The position numbers and the translations under genes are program-made. 57,153 nt of DNA from Candidatus Obscuribacterales bacterium. Its GTDB lineage: Bacteria > Cyanobacteriota > Vampirovibrionia > Obscuribacterales > Obscuribacteraceae. The notes under the pieces were generated by a model, which saw only the letters and a program-made list of their open reading frames with translations, was not told the origin of the DNA and made no database searches. The stretch lies in the NCBI GenBank assembly GCA_019746975.1, contig JAIERK010000097.1:1-57153 (forward strand). The letters run 5' to 3'. How positions within the stretch are numbered: the first letter of the stretch is position 1; every line of letters starts with the position of its first letter. Below, piece by piece: positions 10,101-17,011 of the stretch.

Positions 10101-12992
10101 CGACGACTCAGGGACACCTACAAAATTGTAGCTGCGAAGAAAGAGGGTGACGATCGTTCACAAGACAATGCCGATAGTGTCCTCTCGTTACGAGGGATCC
10201 TCAGGGCACTGCTGGCGGTGATCCCCCGAATAGAAGTAGAGCGGGAATTAGCACCGGACACTACATGGGTCTACTCCAAGCATCTAAGATCGCTTGCGGC
10301 ATCAGGTTCTATCCGGGCGATCGAGCATCTGAAGGTGAGATATGTCCTACCCGGCGTCGGTGAGACGGAGGTCGACAGACCGGCCGTATACAATGCGGAG
10401 CGAGGCGAACTCTTGATCGACACTGAAGTCGTCGCCGATCCGGAGCTGACAGGTTTGGCAGAAGGCTTGTTACCCTCTATCATCGAAGGACCTTCGGCCG
10501 AGACATTCGTCGACCTGTTCGAAATCCTCCTCGCCAGAAAGACAACAGATGACATGACGGCGTATTTGAACCGCCGCCATTTCGCAGCAGCACAGTTGAC
10601 CCTCGGAACAGCCGATCAAATCTGCCAGCGCATTGGAGAACTGCTAGACTATGGTCTGACGCAGAAAATTGCCAAACGGCATTCGGTGCTGTTGAATCAC
10701 GATCTGAGTAGCTGGCGATCTCCTTCGATTCTGAAGCGAATCGAAGACTTATCAACGAAGGATCTGGACGCCACTGCCTCCGGGACCGTGCCCATTTTGC
10801 TGGACGCGATTGGTGTTGTCGGTGACCATGCAGAACTCAACGCGCTACTGAAGAAATTGCTGATAGCGCCCTCGGTGAGTGCTTGCTCTGAGCTGCTTGT
10901 AGAATCTAAAGCAATAGAGCCAACCATATCGGGAGATATCAAAGACTCCTTCCAGAAGGAAAAAACAGAGTCTGAAAAACCGACAACCAATGTGGTCGAG
11001 CTATACCCGACTCAGAAAGAAAAAACACCAGAACAGCCGAAGAAAGGGTTCTTAGATTTCCTCTTCGGGCGTTCAGCTTCTAAGGATGAATCCAGCGGAC
11101 TGGCAAGGATTGCTCCAAAGGAAGAGAACAAGGAAGCCAGGTCAGTCTCGGATCCCAACCTTCGCGATCCACTTCCGGAATGGCTTCTGGGCAATTATTT
11201 CGCGCCGTCGAAAGTAATCCCGTCGCAGATTTGGTACAGTCAGGAGAATCTAGTTAACGTCAGCGCCCTGAAGAAGAAGGCGAGAATGCACTTCTCACCC
11301 GGTAGGCTTCCCGCTCCTCACCTGTACGCAGTCCAGAAAGTAGGCATCAACTTCAACCCTGTGCTGCAAAACTGGACCTTCGGGAGATCCGCTGGTGCGC
11401 TTTTCCAAACACAAGGAAGACCATCGGGCCGAATAGTTTCTTTTTCCGGCAGTCTCTTCGCAGGCAAAAGTCGTCTGCCCATTCCCCTCTACAGTCATCT
11501 GTCTGGGGGAGTTATCGTAGGTGATGGCATCTTGAAAGGTATTAGTTTTGACGAATTCGGTCCCATCGTCGATCTGGCAGGCTCCGGCGCAATTTCTGTA
11601 AGTTACGAGGTAGAGATTCAGGAGCTTCCCTCCCTCTCCGACAATAACGGTCCGAAACCACCTCTCGACAAAGCGCTGACAACGCCTACCGTGAAGTTGC
11701 CGCAACTCCCGAATGCGCTCGTCGAATGGATCACACAGACATTGGACAACCCGGTATCTGACTGGAGTAAAGCTCTTGCTGCCCAAGAGTTCGTCCGCAG
11801 CCACTATCAATACGATGGTGCCTTCACAGAGCTATCCTCAGTTAAGGACAGGCGAGCCAAACTATCTTTTCTGTCAGGGAATCACCATCTCGAGATTCTC
11901 CACGCTTCTTATGACGACCGGGTGCTCGGACGCGGGGTATGTTATGAGCTCAACGTTTTGCTCGTCGAAATCCTTCGCCATTTGAAGATACCTTCCTGCA
12001 TCGCAATAGGCTGGGTGCTGGACGAAGGTGTCATCGATCTGGCCGATCACCTCTTCGCGCTCGCTCTCGTCACCAGCTCCGATGGAAGTTGCATAATGCC
12101 GCTCGACGCTGCAGCCACCGATCGCGGACCAATTCACACTGTGCCTCGAAGAAACTTTCCTTCAGCACCACTAGCGCTCCACAATCGCCCATCCATCCCT
12201 CAGGTTAAAGGTGCCTGGAATATCACACCAAGAAATCCTAGCACCACTCGAAGTGCCACGACAGAAAAGAATGTCAGAGCCCACGAGACAGGCGACTCAG
12301 AAGACGCGATGCCTTCGAGCGGTTTTTGGGACGGTCAAGGGAATCGGCCCCAGAAGAAGGTGCCCGAGCAGAAGCTGCACCAGATCACACCACTGGACAA
12401 ACTGCTTGGGAGGAAATCCGAAGAAGAAAAAACAAACAACTTGGTCTCCACCAGCGCAGCGCAAGCGCGCCTTGCTGAAGAGACTCGTCTCAGGATGAAA
12501 CTGGAGACTATGCTCGCCGAAGAGAAAAAGCTGAGGTATCAGGCCGAAACGCGCTTCGGTGAAGAGCGCCGACTGCGGAAAGCCGCCGAAGATCAACTCA
12601 ACCACGGTTCGTCGCCCAAGAAAGGTAAGTCTACATCTCGATCCGAACAAGAACAAGAACAAGAAAAGAACAGTGATTACATCATCGAAGAGCCCAAGAG
12701 ACAGGCCGAAGAGTTTCGCCTGCTCAACCTCGCCTATCGCCGAGTCACGGCAAGCATGGGTTTGGATCCGGAGGGGACACCCATGGGCACTGAGATGCTG
12801 CGGCGCAAACTCATCACATTTCTCGGAAATGAGCGGACTCTCAATTGTTACCTGGGACTTATGCGGGGCAAGCAAAACATGATTACGGTCTTGACTGAAG
12901 AGCTGAGGACATTGGAAGATCTGCGACTGATTGAGATAGAAGAAGTACCGTCAGTGATGGTTCATACTGTCGATCTGGAGGATGAAGAATGA
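4191..12992 (+). CDS. Giant sacsin-like GHKL ATPase with C-terminal transglutaminase-like domain
   Basis: Protein of about 2933 residues from ATG 4191 (GGAGAG about 15 nt upstream); a GTG at 4125 would add 22 residues. Near residues 225-340 lies an HSP90-type GHKL nucleotide-binding fold as in sacsin: N-box LIELLQNAEDAGA with N242, then WHDGAVFD (D265), then the lid/glycine box IGFFGVGFKSVYEVTD (290-304). About 2000 residues without a recognised domain follow, giving an impression of degenerate repeats with alternating helical and strand segments. Around 2560-2645 is a transglutaminase-like cysteine peptidase fold with C2584 in GRGVCYELN, H2620 in DLADHLFA and D2639 in MPLDAAA. A charged coiled coil (about 2755-2805), an EQ tract coded by a tandem GAACAA hexamer, and a ~90-residue helical tail end the protein. 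No signal peptide or membrane segment is seen, so it is probably cytosolic. Function unknown; chaperone-gated proteolysis or crosslinking, or a defence role, are hypotheses. Confidence 0.85.
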   Translation: MIEDRLIESIEQFEILPLSSQLDHLATEIKREVAPVELIALCRPLRDPAPLAWLSRQLLENSWLSDDANRLWFAEFLVKLPDSSVDKILKALAQSPLDDALGTSYSALLLAALRIVPLSELSTMCLLDRSAKNFCPDSRDQHLNELYTQVQDLLKSGSVCDIPPRTLAQLPGNSISNLEQLAQSISTQCYEDLRKVKAELAESAIEVLSNAPKAVSQANAEDLLARRVYTDPGHFLIELLQNAEDAGAKQWKVIFESDKVIVWHDGAVFDTRDLVGITSIGQTTKRKQQIGFFGVGFKSVYEVTDRPQVYSDVYCFEIADVSIPKLLGHRPPFVPPDGTAVVLPLRKSLDAARSPLALYEQCVALDSCVLLTLRSIELIEFQLNDAKNGSKRHALIECADQKGWSIRYEPSEQVVSYLIQDDTYTYDGHAREAGRPDSTKIMVGILLDDDGQPIRLPATAAEVYSYLPTRENPGLRFFIQGHFDVPVDRERITPESHWNRWIISQVPNQLRRIALRFSEEEDQTKAARLLDVLPLLQDLPNAPFSLIPEHLHQTLSDIRMVPSVHNSLVAPVDSLVAPPSILELFDEERVDDRRAFVSNDVSDRAKQIILELGGTSFDTKCLLDFLIVRLSAQSFHPPVFLKSTAKLELLYDLLLTELEALERSKHTDLLSSRIKLLESLPIIMDSNGTLRRPTEVVRGSEDLRNIYGSEKIFVDHRLDSAGPRTIAFLNWLEIKQLDFEYLVEDLEKNLSDRQLPIVFPCDIFPYDFDRLNLILKALAEADWRLLKRVGRLPLFQASDNTFWPVATSISDLTAVVDGFGNELSIDLAEFYGNARPIAVKGQSLTLDSGDQSSKYDQLAAAALMNRLGAPSLSLSTLADDLNGTLNPDMTGLRKLHVLLERYVEEISEKISKQLVGLNIWPDRHGRLLSLTGKNRVYIAADDAIEGVFDKAPFLDKEISGRLHIIRMQIAPVSVSHVINGLCLDAEPPLSIDNVQKKIELALNYILSKFDLVDSTGIRALREKAVFLSDEGVSVPLANLALAESDELRALYGSSPLRHFISRQGTSLAIAQKLGLDNLLLRADAEILAGDLEIDLKGEERRFVFENSSTKPLIHYISRRVDTMTRPLLQRFARLEIYPDTTGSVGALPIDPSDNGPDFVYPCPPYFRAVASCAGLRLLQPDLETTIRPFLIAAKIPEAGLTHLVEALERGKITNEEDLSRIQEVFVDRKRELQDLFPPAYRADSPNQVLNRLKIWKTLNGEITGASNVMGGNLSQLFEKGTAEQKDLEKVCVSAPALERLQALSPVMIPLAPESYLSDLIERTAKANRPLTDQPFFLGSIERIIRLYEVVGNRNKIKLPTVDALSRLSFDKLFYTDSATMSLVSGLPICEQLLHADLCVYFELGNKEPSRLVNFRNQLSKMWNKMVSTRGFEDFESLAPHMVIAALDGKIEADRRNQFYRWLLANKALIFDDKTALAKLSEASLFLTRKGRMVRACDLVFEDDFPDLGIDWFPSSDIPKQLLETLSLHLDIKRPNLDELIVKHIVPAYEAATESGDKEQAGKLLIWLAKRLDDRSEFDVRKLLRTKSSNIVKLESSDGTFVTPSDLILAPSELREHYVTIWGGNLVQPSELRYPPEVHPFLQSMGVRTSPSIKTISVGLESVTDKNKSIAFAHLISYLANTRTVNIFNEFPKLRTTSWLLNQSGEVMMPVNLYVRTFEVESLIGPFLSKYLDRQQEEILGPALCKELNFRQVEQIQADDVMKHIQYRAERKEIVSASTYAWLDCAIDANSLSGKDLEKFFGSTPWILTDDGEYETHHKIMGSREFHLFGNLRGYWTRGWKEHPSLCRALEISAEPSAKIVKAFIEEIGLEVQEKGAQQLLQREHALPMMMINCFAIMSRRQITISNSLPVIPAISRGASDLVPAMAPGLYWSDTPTLETLFQNVGKLYLAKRAAGEFAEDVDQFYNSMGIRRLRDTYKIVAAKKEGDDRSQDNADSVLSLRGILRALLAVIPRIEVERELAPDTTWVYSKHLRSLAASGSIRAIEHLKVRYVLPGVGETEVDRPAVYNAERGELLIDTEVVADPELTGLAEGLLPSIIEGPSAETFVDLFEILLARKTTDDMTAYLNRRHFAAAQLTLGTADQICQRIGELLDYGLTQKIAKRHSVLLNHDLSSWRSPSILKRIEDLSTKDLDATASGTVPILLDAIGVVGDHAELNALLKKLLIAPSVSACSELLVESKAIEPTISGDIKDSFQKEKTESEKPTTNVVELYPTQKEKTPEQPKKGFLDFLFGRSASKDESSGLARIAPKEENKEARSVSDPNLRDPLPEWLLGNYFAPSKVIPSQIWYSQENLVNVSALKKKARMHFSPGRLPAPHLYAVQKVGINFNPVLQNWTFGRSAGALFQTQGRPSGRIVSFSGSLFAGKSRLPIPLYSHLSGGVIVGDGILKGISFDEFGPIVDLAGSGAISVSYEVEIQELPSLSDNNGPKPPLDKALTTPTVKLPQLPNALVEWITQTLDNPVSDWSKALAAQEFVRSHYQYDGAFTELSSVKDRRAKLSFLSGNHHLEILHASYDDRVLGRGVCYELNVLLVEILRHLKIPSCIAIGWVLDEGVIDLADHLFALALVTSSDGSCIMPLDAAATDRGPIHTVPRRNFPSAPLALHNRPSIPQVKGAWNITPRNPSTTRSATTEKNVRAHETGDSEDAMPSSGFWDGQGNRPQKKVPEQKLHQITPLDKLLGRKSEEEKTNNLVSTSAAQARLAEETRLRMKLETMLAEEKKLRYQAETRFGEERRLRKAAEDQLNHGSSPKKGKSTSRSEQEQEQEKNSDYIIEEPKRQAEEFRLLNLAYRRVTASMGLDPEGTPMGTEMLRRKLITFLGNERTLNCYLGLMRGKQNMITVLTEELRTLEDLRLIEIEEVPSVMVHTVDLEDEE

Positions 12993-13063
12993 GCCCGCGA
13001 TACAGTCGCGCATTAGTTCGACCTCCGGCGGCTGTCAGTCGTTGCTTCTATCTATTTGTTCAA

Positions 13064-13393
13064 CTAAATAGAAAATTCGTAGTTGCTCTTATGACTTAGA
13101 GCGTGATCGAGCCGTTTTATAGCGGTCTTGAATTCAAGACTGTTCTTGCCTGAGGCAGTTGCCTTCTCTTCTTTTTCAATCAAACATCTTCTCACAGAGA
13201 TCAGATGCTCGGCCTCTGAACCAGGACCGGCTGTGGGAGAGTTATGGTCACGATTGCAATGCTTATATTTGCTGCAATACTCTGTCGCGACCAAGTGAAT
13301 ACGAACATCTCGGTCACCGATAACTTGCGCTTCCACCCACTGGAAGCCCACGCCCAGCATGATTCCCACGAGAATCAGTCCAAGTTTGTACAT
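13064..13393 (-). CDS. Small secreted protein, unknown function
   Basis: A 109-residue product starting at ATG 13393 with an AGGTG site five bases upstream. The first ~22 residues form a signal peptide (MYKLG, then a hydrophobic core, then QWVEA|Q), so export is likely. The mature part is short and charged with three cysteines (YCSKYKHC, and RRC further on) that could form disulfides. No family recognised. It converges on the giant ATPase gene and is divergent from the next membrane-protein gene. An AT-rich hairpin (CTATTT 13052-13057 with AAATAG 13066-13071) overlaps its stop codon. Confidence 0.7.
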   Translation of the reverse strand: MYKLGLILVGIMLGVGFQWVEAQVIGDRDVRIHLVATEYCSKYKHCNRDHNSPTAGPGSEAEHLISVRRCLIEKEEKATASGKNSLEFKTAIKRLDHALSHKSNYEFSI

Positions 13394-13487
13394 CGGATCA
13401 CCTCGTGCATATGAACTATTCTCGCCAAATCGAAGGACCTGTCAAGAAGAATTAATACCTCTGGGTATATGAAGGAGAAAGCTCCGG

Positions 13488-14657
13488 TTGATCATTATGC
13501 GCAATCCAATTCGGCCACTTATCGAGTGGATTTTTTTCAAAATTTGGCCGAACGCGAGTTCATCGGTCGATTGCCTCAGTTTTGACGACTTGAAGTGCCG
13601 CCTCTCATCGCTAATGGATGAGGAGTCCGAACTCAAAAAAATTCGTTTCCAGAGTCCAGCCAATTTTTCCCGATGGTTAGGAGTGACTGGTCGAGCCTTT
13701 CGCGGCAGCATTTCAGACAACTCATTCGCCTTCTACGACAGACGATGGATTCATCCGGATGGGTCACAAATCGAGTGCAGCCAAGACCAGGATACAAGCG
13801 ACAAACTGAATATCACGGTGCGCGCAAAGAAGTCGACAGTCGACCAATTCGCTATCGTATATTACTTCTACGCAGGTATAACTCTGGTTCTTACTCTTCC
13901 TGCCATATTCACCGCACAACTTGCTGCGCTGGGCTTACCAGTTTTTTTCGCGCTGGTCGGAACCTGCTACCTATTGTTCATGTACAAAATCGGCTGGCTG
14001 CTCGACTCTTCGACGAGAAAGCGTTTGCTTAGCGTCGTGACTGCATTATGCGAAGGGAAAGATACAACTGACCTAGAGCGAAGAAAAACCAGGATCAACT
14101 TTGTATTCACTCTTGTTCCAGTAATCCTGATCGGACTCTGGGTAGGTTCCGGCTTTCATACGGAGATTCCATTTCCCGTAACCACAGATCCTCTCGTGCT
14201 GAACGGTTGGGTCTTCGAAAAATTTTTCATACCGAGAAATTACTTCGATACGGTCAACGTACCGAAAGGAACCAAAGTGACCATGGACGGACACAATCAA
14301 ATCGAGCTGATAGTTCGAAAAGCCGTCGCCTACGCCGGTCATCCAGGTTCGTTCATGTCGCTCGCAACCGAATCACCAAAACTCGGCTGCGCGGTCAGAG
14401 CCGAAGGCAAGATATTACGAATCACCACATATGGTGGCTGGGGTTCGATAGAGGGCGGCGTCGATGCAACAATAGTTCATGTCAAACTACCGCCTGGTAT
14501 GAAGGTTTCTTATGAGATGAAAAATAGAACTGCATCAGGAATCGACTTCAAGGCCTTGATTCGGCGACTTAACGGAAAAGACGGGTCGTCGTCGTATGTT
14601 CCTGATGGATGGCAAAAACTAGATCCGGTACCATTCTGGTATATGGATCTGTTTTAG
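13488..14657 (+). CDS. Membrane protein of unknown function
   Basis: 389 residues if translation begins at TTG 13488, which has GGAG ten bases upstream; ATG 13497 is an in-frame alternative only 3 codons later but too far from that site. After a ~125-residue cytosolic-looking region come two close hydrophobic helices (IVYYFYAGITLVLTLPAIF and LPVFFALVGTCYLLFMYKIG), a short charged loop, and a third (FVFTLVPVILIGLWVGSGF). The C-terminal ~170 residues are beta-rich with many glycines and would lie on the other side of the membrane. No catalytic motif or known family recognised. The gene is followed after 12 bases by the convergent stop of the next gene. Confidence 0.7.
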   Translation: MIIMRNPIRPLIEWIFFKIWPNASSSVDCLSFDDLKCRLSSLMDEESELKKIRFQSPANFSRWLGVTGRAFRGSISDNSFAFYDRRWIHPDGSQIECSQDQDTSDKLNITVRAKKSTVDQFAIVYYFYAGITLVLTLPAIFTAQLAALGLPVFFALVGTCYLLFMYKIGWLLDSSTRKRLLSVVTALCEGKDTTDLERRKTRINFVFTLVPVILIGLWVGSGFHTEIPFPVTTDPLVLNGWVFEKFFIPRNYFDTVNVPKGTKVTMDGHNQIELIVRKAVAYAGHPGSFMSLATESPKLGCAVRAEGKILRITTYGGWGSIEGGVDATIVHVKLPPGMKVSYEMKNRTASGIDFKALIRRLNGKDGSSSYVPDGWQKLDPVPFWYMDLF

Positions 14658-14669
14658 GGTCGTTTTAAA

Positions 14670-15353
14670 CTATCGGGATTCTTTCGGTTTGAACGGTGGT
14701 TCAGAACCTTCTCGATACCACCATCTGGGTCCATAAGGCGGAATAACCATCGCGGTACCATCACTCAAAACCGCTCGGACGTTGCCGTTTCTTTGGTTTA
14801 CCGAGATTCGAACCCCACTTTCCATTGCCTGCCCATCATTGTTATCCTGAGTGATAGTGTAAGTTCCATCACCCTGTCGCTGGATGAACCATCCACCGGC
14901 TCTTTCATAACGAATTGAATCGACCTGGTCGCCTTTGTTAGGGACCGCTCCCTCTCGATAGGTTATGGACATCAGACCGGTAATCTCCCTGAGTCTGTTT
15001 ACACCATCTCTGCCGGCGCTTCCGGAGAAAGTCACGTCGTCCGCTCCGGAGACGGATCTATAAATATTCTGCAAGCGGCGCTGAACCTCCACGCTTCGAG
15101 GGTTGCGAAGTTCAGCTTCGAACAATGGAAGAGCGAATCTGCCCAGCCGTCGCAAGTCTCGGTCTGCCATTTCTCGCTCGACAAAGATAGCTGAGTCAAG
15201 CCGCCTCAGCAGGTTGCCAACTCGGGTTTCTAAGTTCGGAGTACCGTTGGCTTGCTGTTCTTCGTAAAGGCTCAGTAGACATAATGGATTCGAATCGTTC
15301 GCAAAGCTAACCGGTGCCGGCTGCTCGAATTGATTATGGTATTCGTGATTCAT
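14670..15353 (-). CDS. Hypothetical protein
   Basis: 227 residues from ATG 15353, preceded by a weak AGGAACTCGCACC site. The N-terminal third is helical and polar, and a segment around 60-100 (RRLDSAIFVEREMADRDLRR) could be a HEAT-like or coiled helical pair. The C-terminal half is beta-prone with glycine and asparagine turns (TYTITQDNNDGQ, RISVNQRNGNVRAVLSDG), suggestive of a small beta-meander. No signal peptide, membrane helix or recognised family. Its codon use looks like its neighbours', and it is probably a lineage-restricted gene. Confidence 0.6.
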   Translation of the reverse strand: MNHEYHNQFEQPAPVSFANDSNPLCLLSLYEEQQANGTPNLETRVGNLLRRLDSAIFVEREMADRDLRRLGRFALPLFEAELRNPRSVEVQRRLQNIYRSVSGADDVTFSGSAGRDGVNRLREITGLMSITYREGAVPNKGDQVDSIRYERAGGWFIQRQGDGTYTITQDNNDGQAMESGVRISVNQRNGNVRAVLSDGTAMVIPPYGPRWWYREGSEPPFKPKESR

Positions 15354-15705
15354 GGTGCGAGTTCCTGTAGGTGTGCCATAGTGGTATTATTATCGGTGCC
15401 ACCACAGCATCAGCTCTATGGGTCACAGCGCAGGTGAGAAGTCGCAATCACGCACATCTCAAGCGAAGAAGCACAGTAGTGATTATGCGAAAGAACAAAA
15501 CTGCGCTAATTCGCGAGCTCTCAAGATCTGCTATTCATGCGCGTTTTCACAATCAGCCACAAAGAAGCCACGTCCCGGTCAGGACTTCGTCAGATGATTG
15601 TTTCCATTTTTTCAATTTTCACGATTGCGAAAACACACTTTTCAAGCCACTTTAACAAGTGCACTTCGACATAATCATTGTTGCCTTCTCAATTGTTATT
15701 GTGAA
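15354..15705. other. Gene-poor spacer
   Basis: About 350 bases between the divergent-side start of the 14670 gene and the 3' hairpin of the TPR gene. An open frame at 15371-15655 on the plus strand gives a basic, low-complexity translation without a ribosome site, so I do not call it a gene. No clear promoter elements were found. Confidence 0.5.
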
Positions 15706-15753
15706 GAGCAAGTGCTGATTATTGTGTAATCAACATGTAATCAACACTTGCTC
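15706..15753 (-). terminator. Long inverted repeat downstream of TPR gene
   Basis: GAGCAAGTGCTGATTA (15706-15721) is complementary at 15 of 16 positions to 15738-15753, with a 16-base loop. This hairpin begins 8 bases beyond the stop of the minus-strand TPR gene. The right half contains two perfect tandem copies of TGTAATCAACA (15725-15735 and 15736-15746). No strong T-run follows on the minus strand, so it may be a terminator, an mRNA-stabilising hairpin or a protein-binding palindrome. Confidence 0.55.
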
Positions 15754-15760
15754 AGCTGAG

Positions 15761-16243
15761 TCAACCAATAGTTACGCTGCTTACAGCAGGTTCGGTATAC
15801 TTCGTATCTTTGCCGGAATTTACTGGTGGGGCGTCAAATATATCCGCAGCTCGCATTTCCAATGCAAGCGCTTCTCTGTCCAGGTTCATTTTTCTGAGTA
15901 GCTGTCCATAACAACGCAAAATCATTCCGTATACCCTGTGTTCCTGCCCGAGGCAGTGAGTGCATCGATTGATTGCTCTCAGAAACATGTGTTCTGACTC
16001 CATGAGCCTATCCGTGTCCATGAGCAGTCGAGCCAAGTCCAGGGCGCTGAGAACTATCTCGACACACGAGATGTTCTTGACCCGATCATCTATATTCGAT
16101 ATAAGTCGATAGATTCGCTCGGCAGGCGCAAGGTCACCTCTGTCATACCAGCATCGCGCTAAAGCATACAGACCCGGAATTAAGTGCTCCGCACTTGGTT
16201 TTGTCGGGGACAGCTCATGCCACTCGTTTTCATTGGTCTCCAT
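15761..16243 (-). CDS. TPR-repeat protein
   Basis: Starts best at ATG 16243 (METNENEW), which has GAGGG seven bases upstream; the frame opens 12 codons earlier at 16279 without a good site. The 160-residue product has two to three TPR-like helical hairpins: LYALARCWYDRGDLAPAERI, then ALDLARLLMDTDRLMESEHM, then CYGQLLRKMNLDREALALEM. Each shows the small-residue/aromatic spacing of kinesin-light-chain-type TPRs. There is no export signal. TPR proteins are adaptors, and no partner is identifiable. A strong inverted repeat follows its stop. Confidence 0.7.
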   Translation of the reverse strand: METNENEWHELSPTKPSAEHLIPGLYALARCWYDRGDLAPAERIYRLISNIDDRVKNISCVEIVLSALDLARLLMDTDRLMESEHMFLRAINRCTHCLGQEHRVYGMILRCYGQLLRKMNLDREALALEMRAADIFDAPPVNSGKDTKYTEPAVSSVTIG

Positions 16244-16489
16244 GTCTATTCCCTCAGTTAGAGTTTGCCTTAACTCCATTGTGGCTAGTCCAAACCAAGT
16301 TGTTTTATAAGTTTGACCATAATGTGTATAGGGTTTCCATACGTCTTTTACTTCAGGGACCTGCCAAAGCGCCTAAATGTTTGCTTAGACTGAAAAAAAC
16401 TTGCTGAAAGAATGGCAAAATTGCTGGACAAACAATATGGGCGGATCCTCTGTATAGGATCCCGGCTAGCTTATCGTCGGAGTAATGTT

Positions 16490-16768
16490 ATGGTTATCGA
16501 GATTCCTCGTTCAATACTTATTCGCGAACCCTGGACCACGATGTCTACGGGCGGTAATACGAACACGCGCCCATTAGTCGCAACGCTGACGGATGAAGAA
16601 GGTCAAAGCAACGACCTGAAAGATCGGATGGAGACTGCACCTACCGGCACCAATATATTTCGTGTGGTAGACGGCGTTGGTCCCTGTTATGAATTCAGCG
16701 GCACTGCCTTAATGAAGAATGATCTGCTCACTGTTCATGTATTGAGCGATCTCAAGTTTCTTCGCTAG
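16490..16768 (+). CDS. Hypothetical small protein
   Basis: 92 residues from ATG 16490, chosen because GGAG lies exactly seven bases before it; the frame is open upstream to 16412 but lacks a site there. The product begins MVIEIPRSILIREPWTTMS, has a Thr/Asn-rich polar middle and ends in a beta-prone segment (NDLLTVHVLSDLKFLR). No domain recognised. The TAG stop is followed in the same frame by another open stretch (16769-17011), so the gene may be an intact small ORF or the 5' part of a broken gene. Confidence 0.5.
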   Translation: MVIEIPRSILIREPWTTMSTGGNTNTRPLVATLTDEEGQSNDLKDRMETAPTGTNIFRVVDGVGPCYEFSGTALMKNDLLTVHVLSDLKFLR

Positions 16769-17011
16769 TTGCTTCAACGTCCCTTTGCCGGTTGTAGCTT
16801 CCTTCACAACCACGTCGCTCGAACGGACAGTTTCAAGCCCGATGACAAAGCAAAGCTGCTCGCCAATGCAATGAACAATGGTGCATACAACTATCTAATC
16901 AAAGAAGCATTCGATGGAAATCGGGTTGCTGTAGCAGTCCTGGCTGCAATACGGCAGAAGCAAGCTGTCAGCATTCCTCGCAACTCCGAGAGCTCTTGTA
17001 ACAGACCTTAG
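16769..17011 (+). pseudogene. In-frame open remnant after a TAG stop
   Basis: This open stretch continues in frame with the preceding ORF immediately after its TAG. Its middle part (DDKAKLLANAMNNGAYNYLI, then EAFDGNRVAVAVLAAIRQKQ) has a plausible helical composition, but there is no ribosome site and only a TTG at the junction. Its 3' end overlaps the convergent hydrolase gene by 44 bases. It may be the decayed 3' half of a once longer gene, or noncoding. Confidence 0.3.

Noticed and set aside
11295..11810. 171-codon minus-strand frame in the giant ATPase gene
   Set aside because: Shadow of the long plus-strand frame; no start site or family match.
12645..12662. Tandem GAACAA hexamer as a possible repeat element or CRISPR-like unit
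   Set aside because: Three copies inside a coding region simply encode an EQ tract; no spacers or flanking arrays.
15371..15655. 94-codon plus-strand frame in the spacer
   Set aside because: No ribosome site, and a composition (His/Arg/Ser-rich) typical of random translation.
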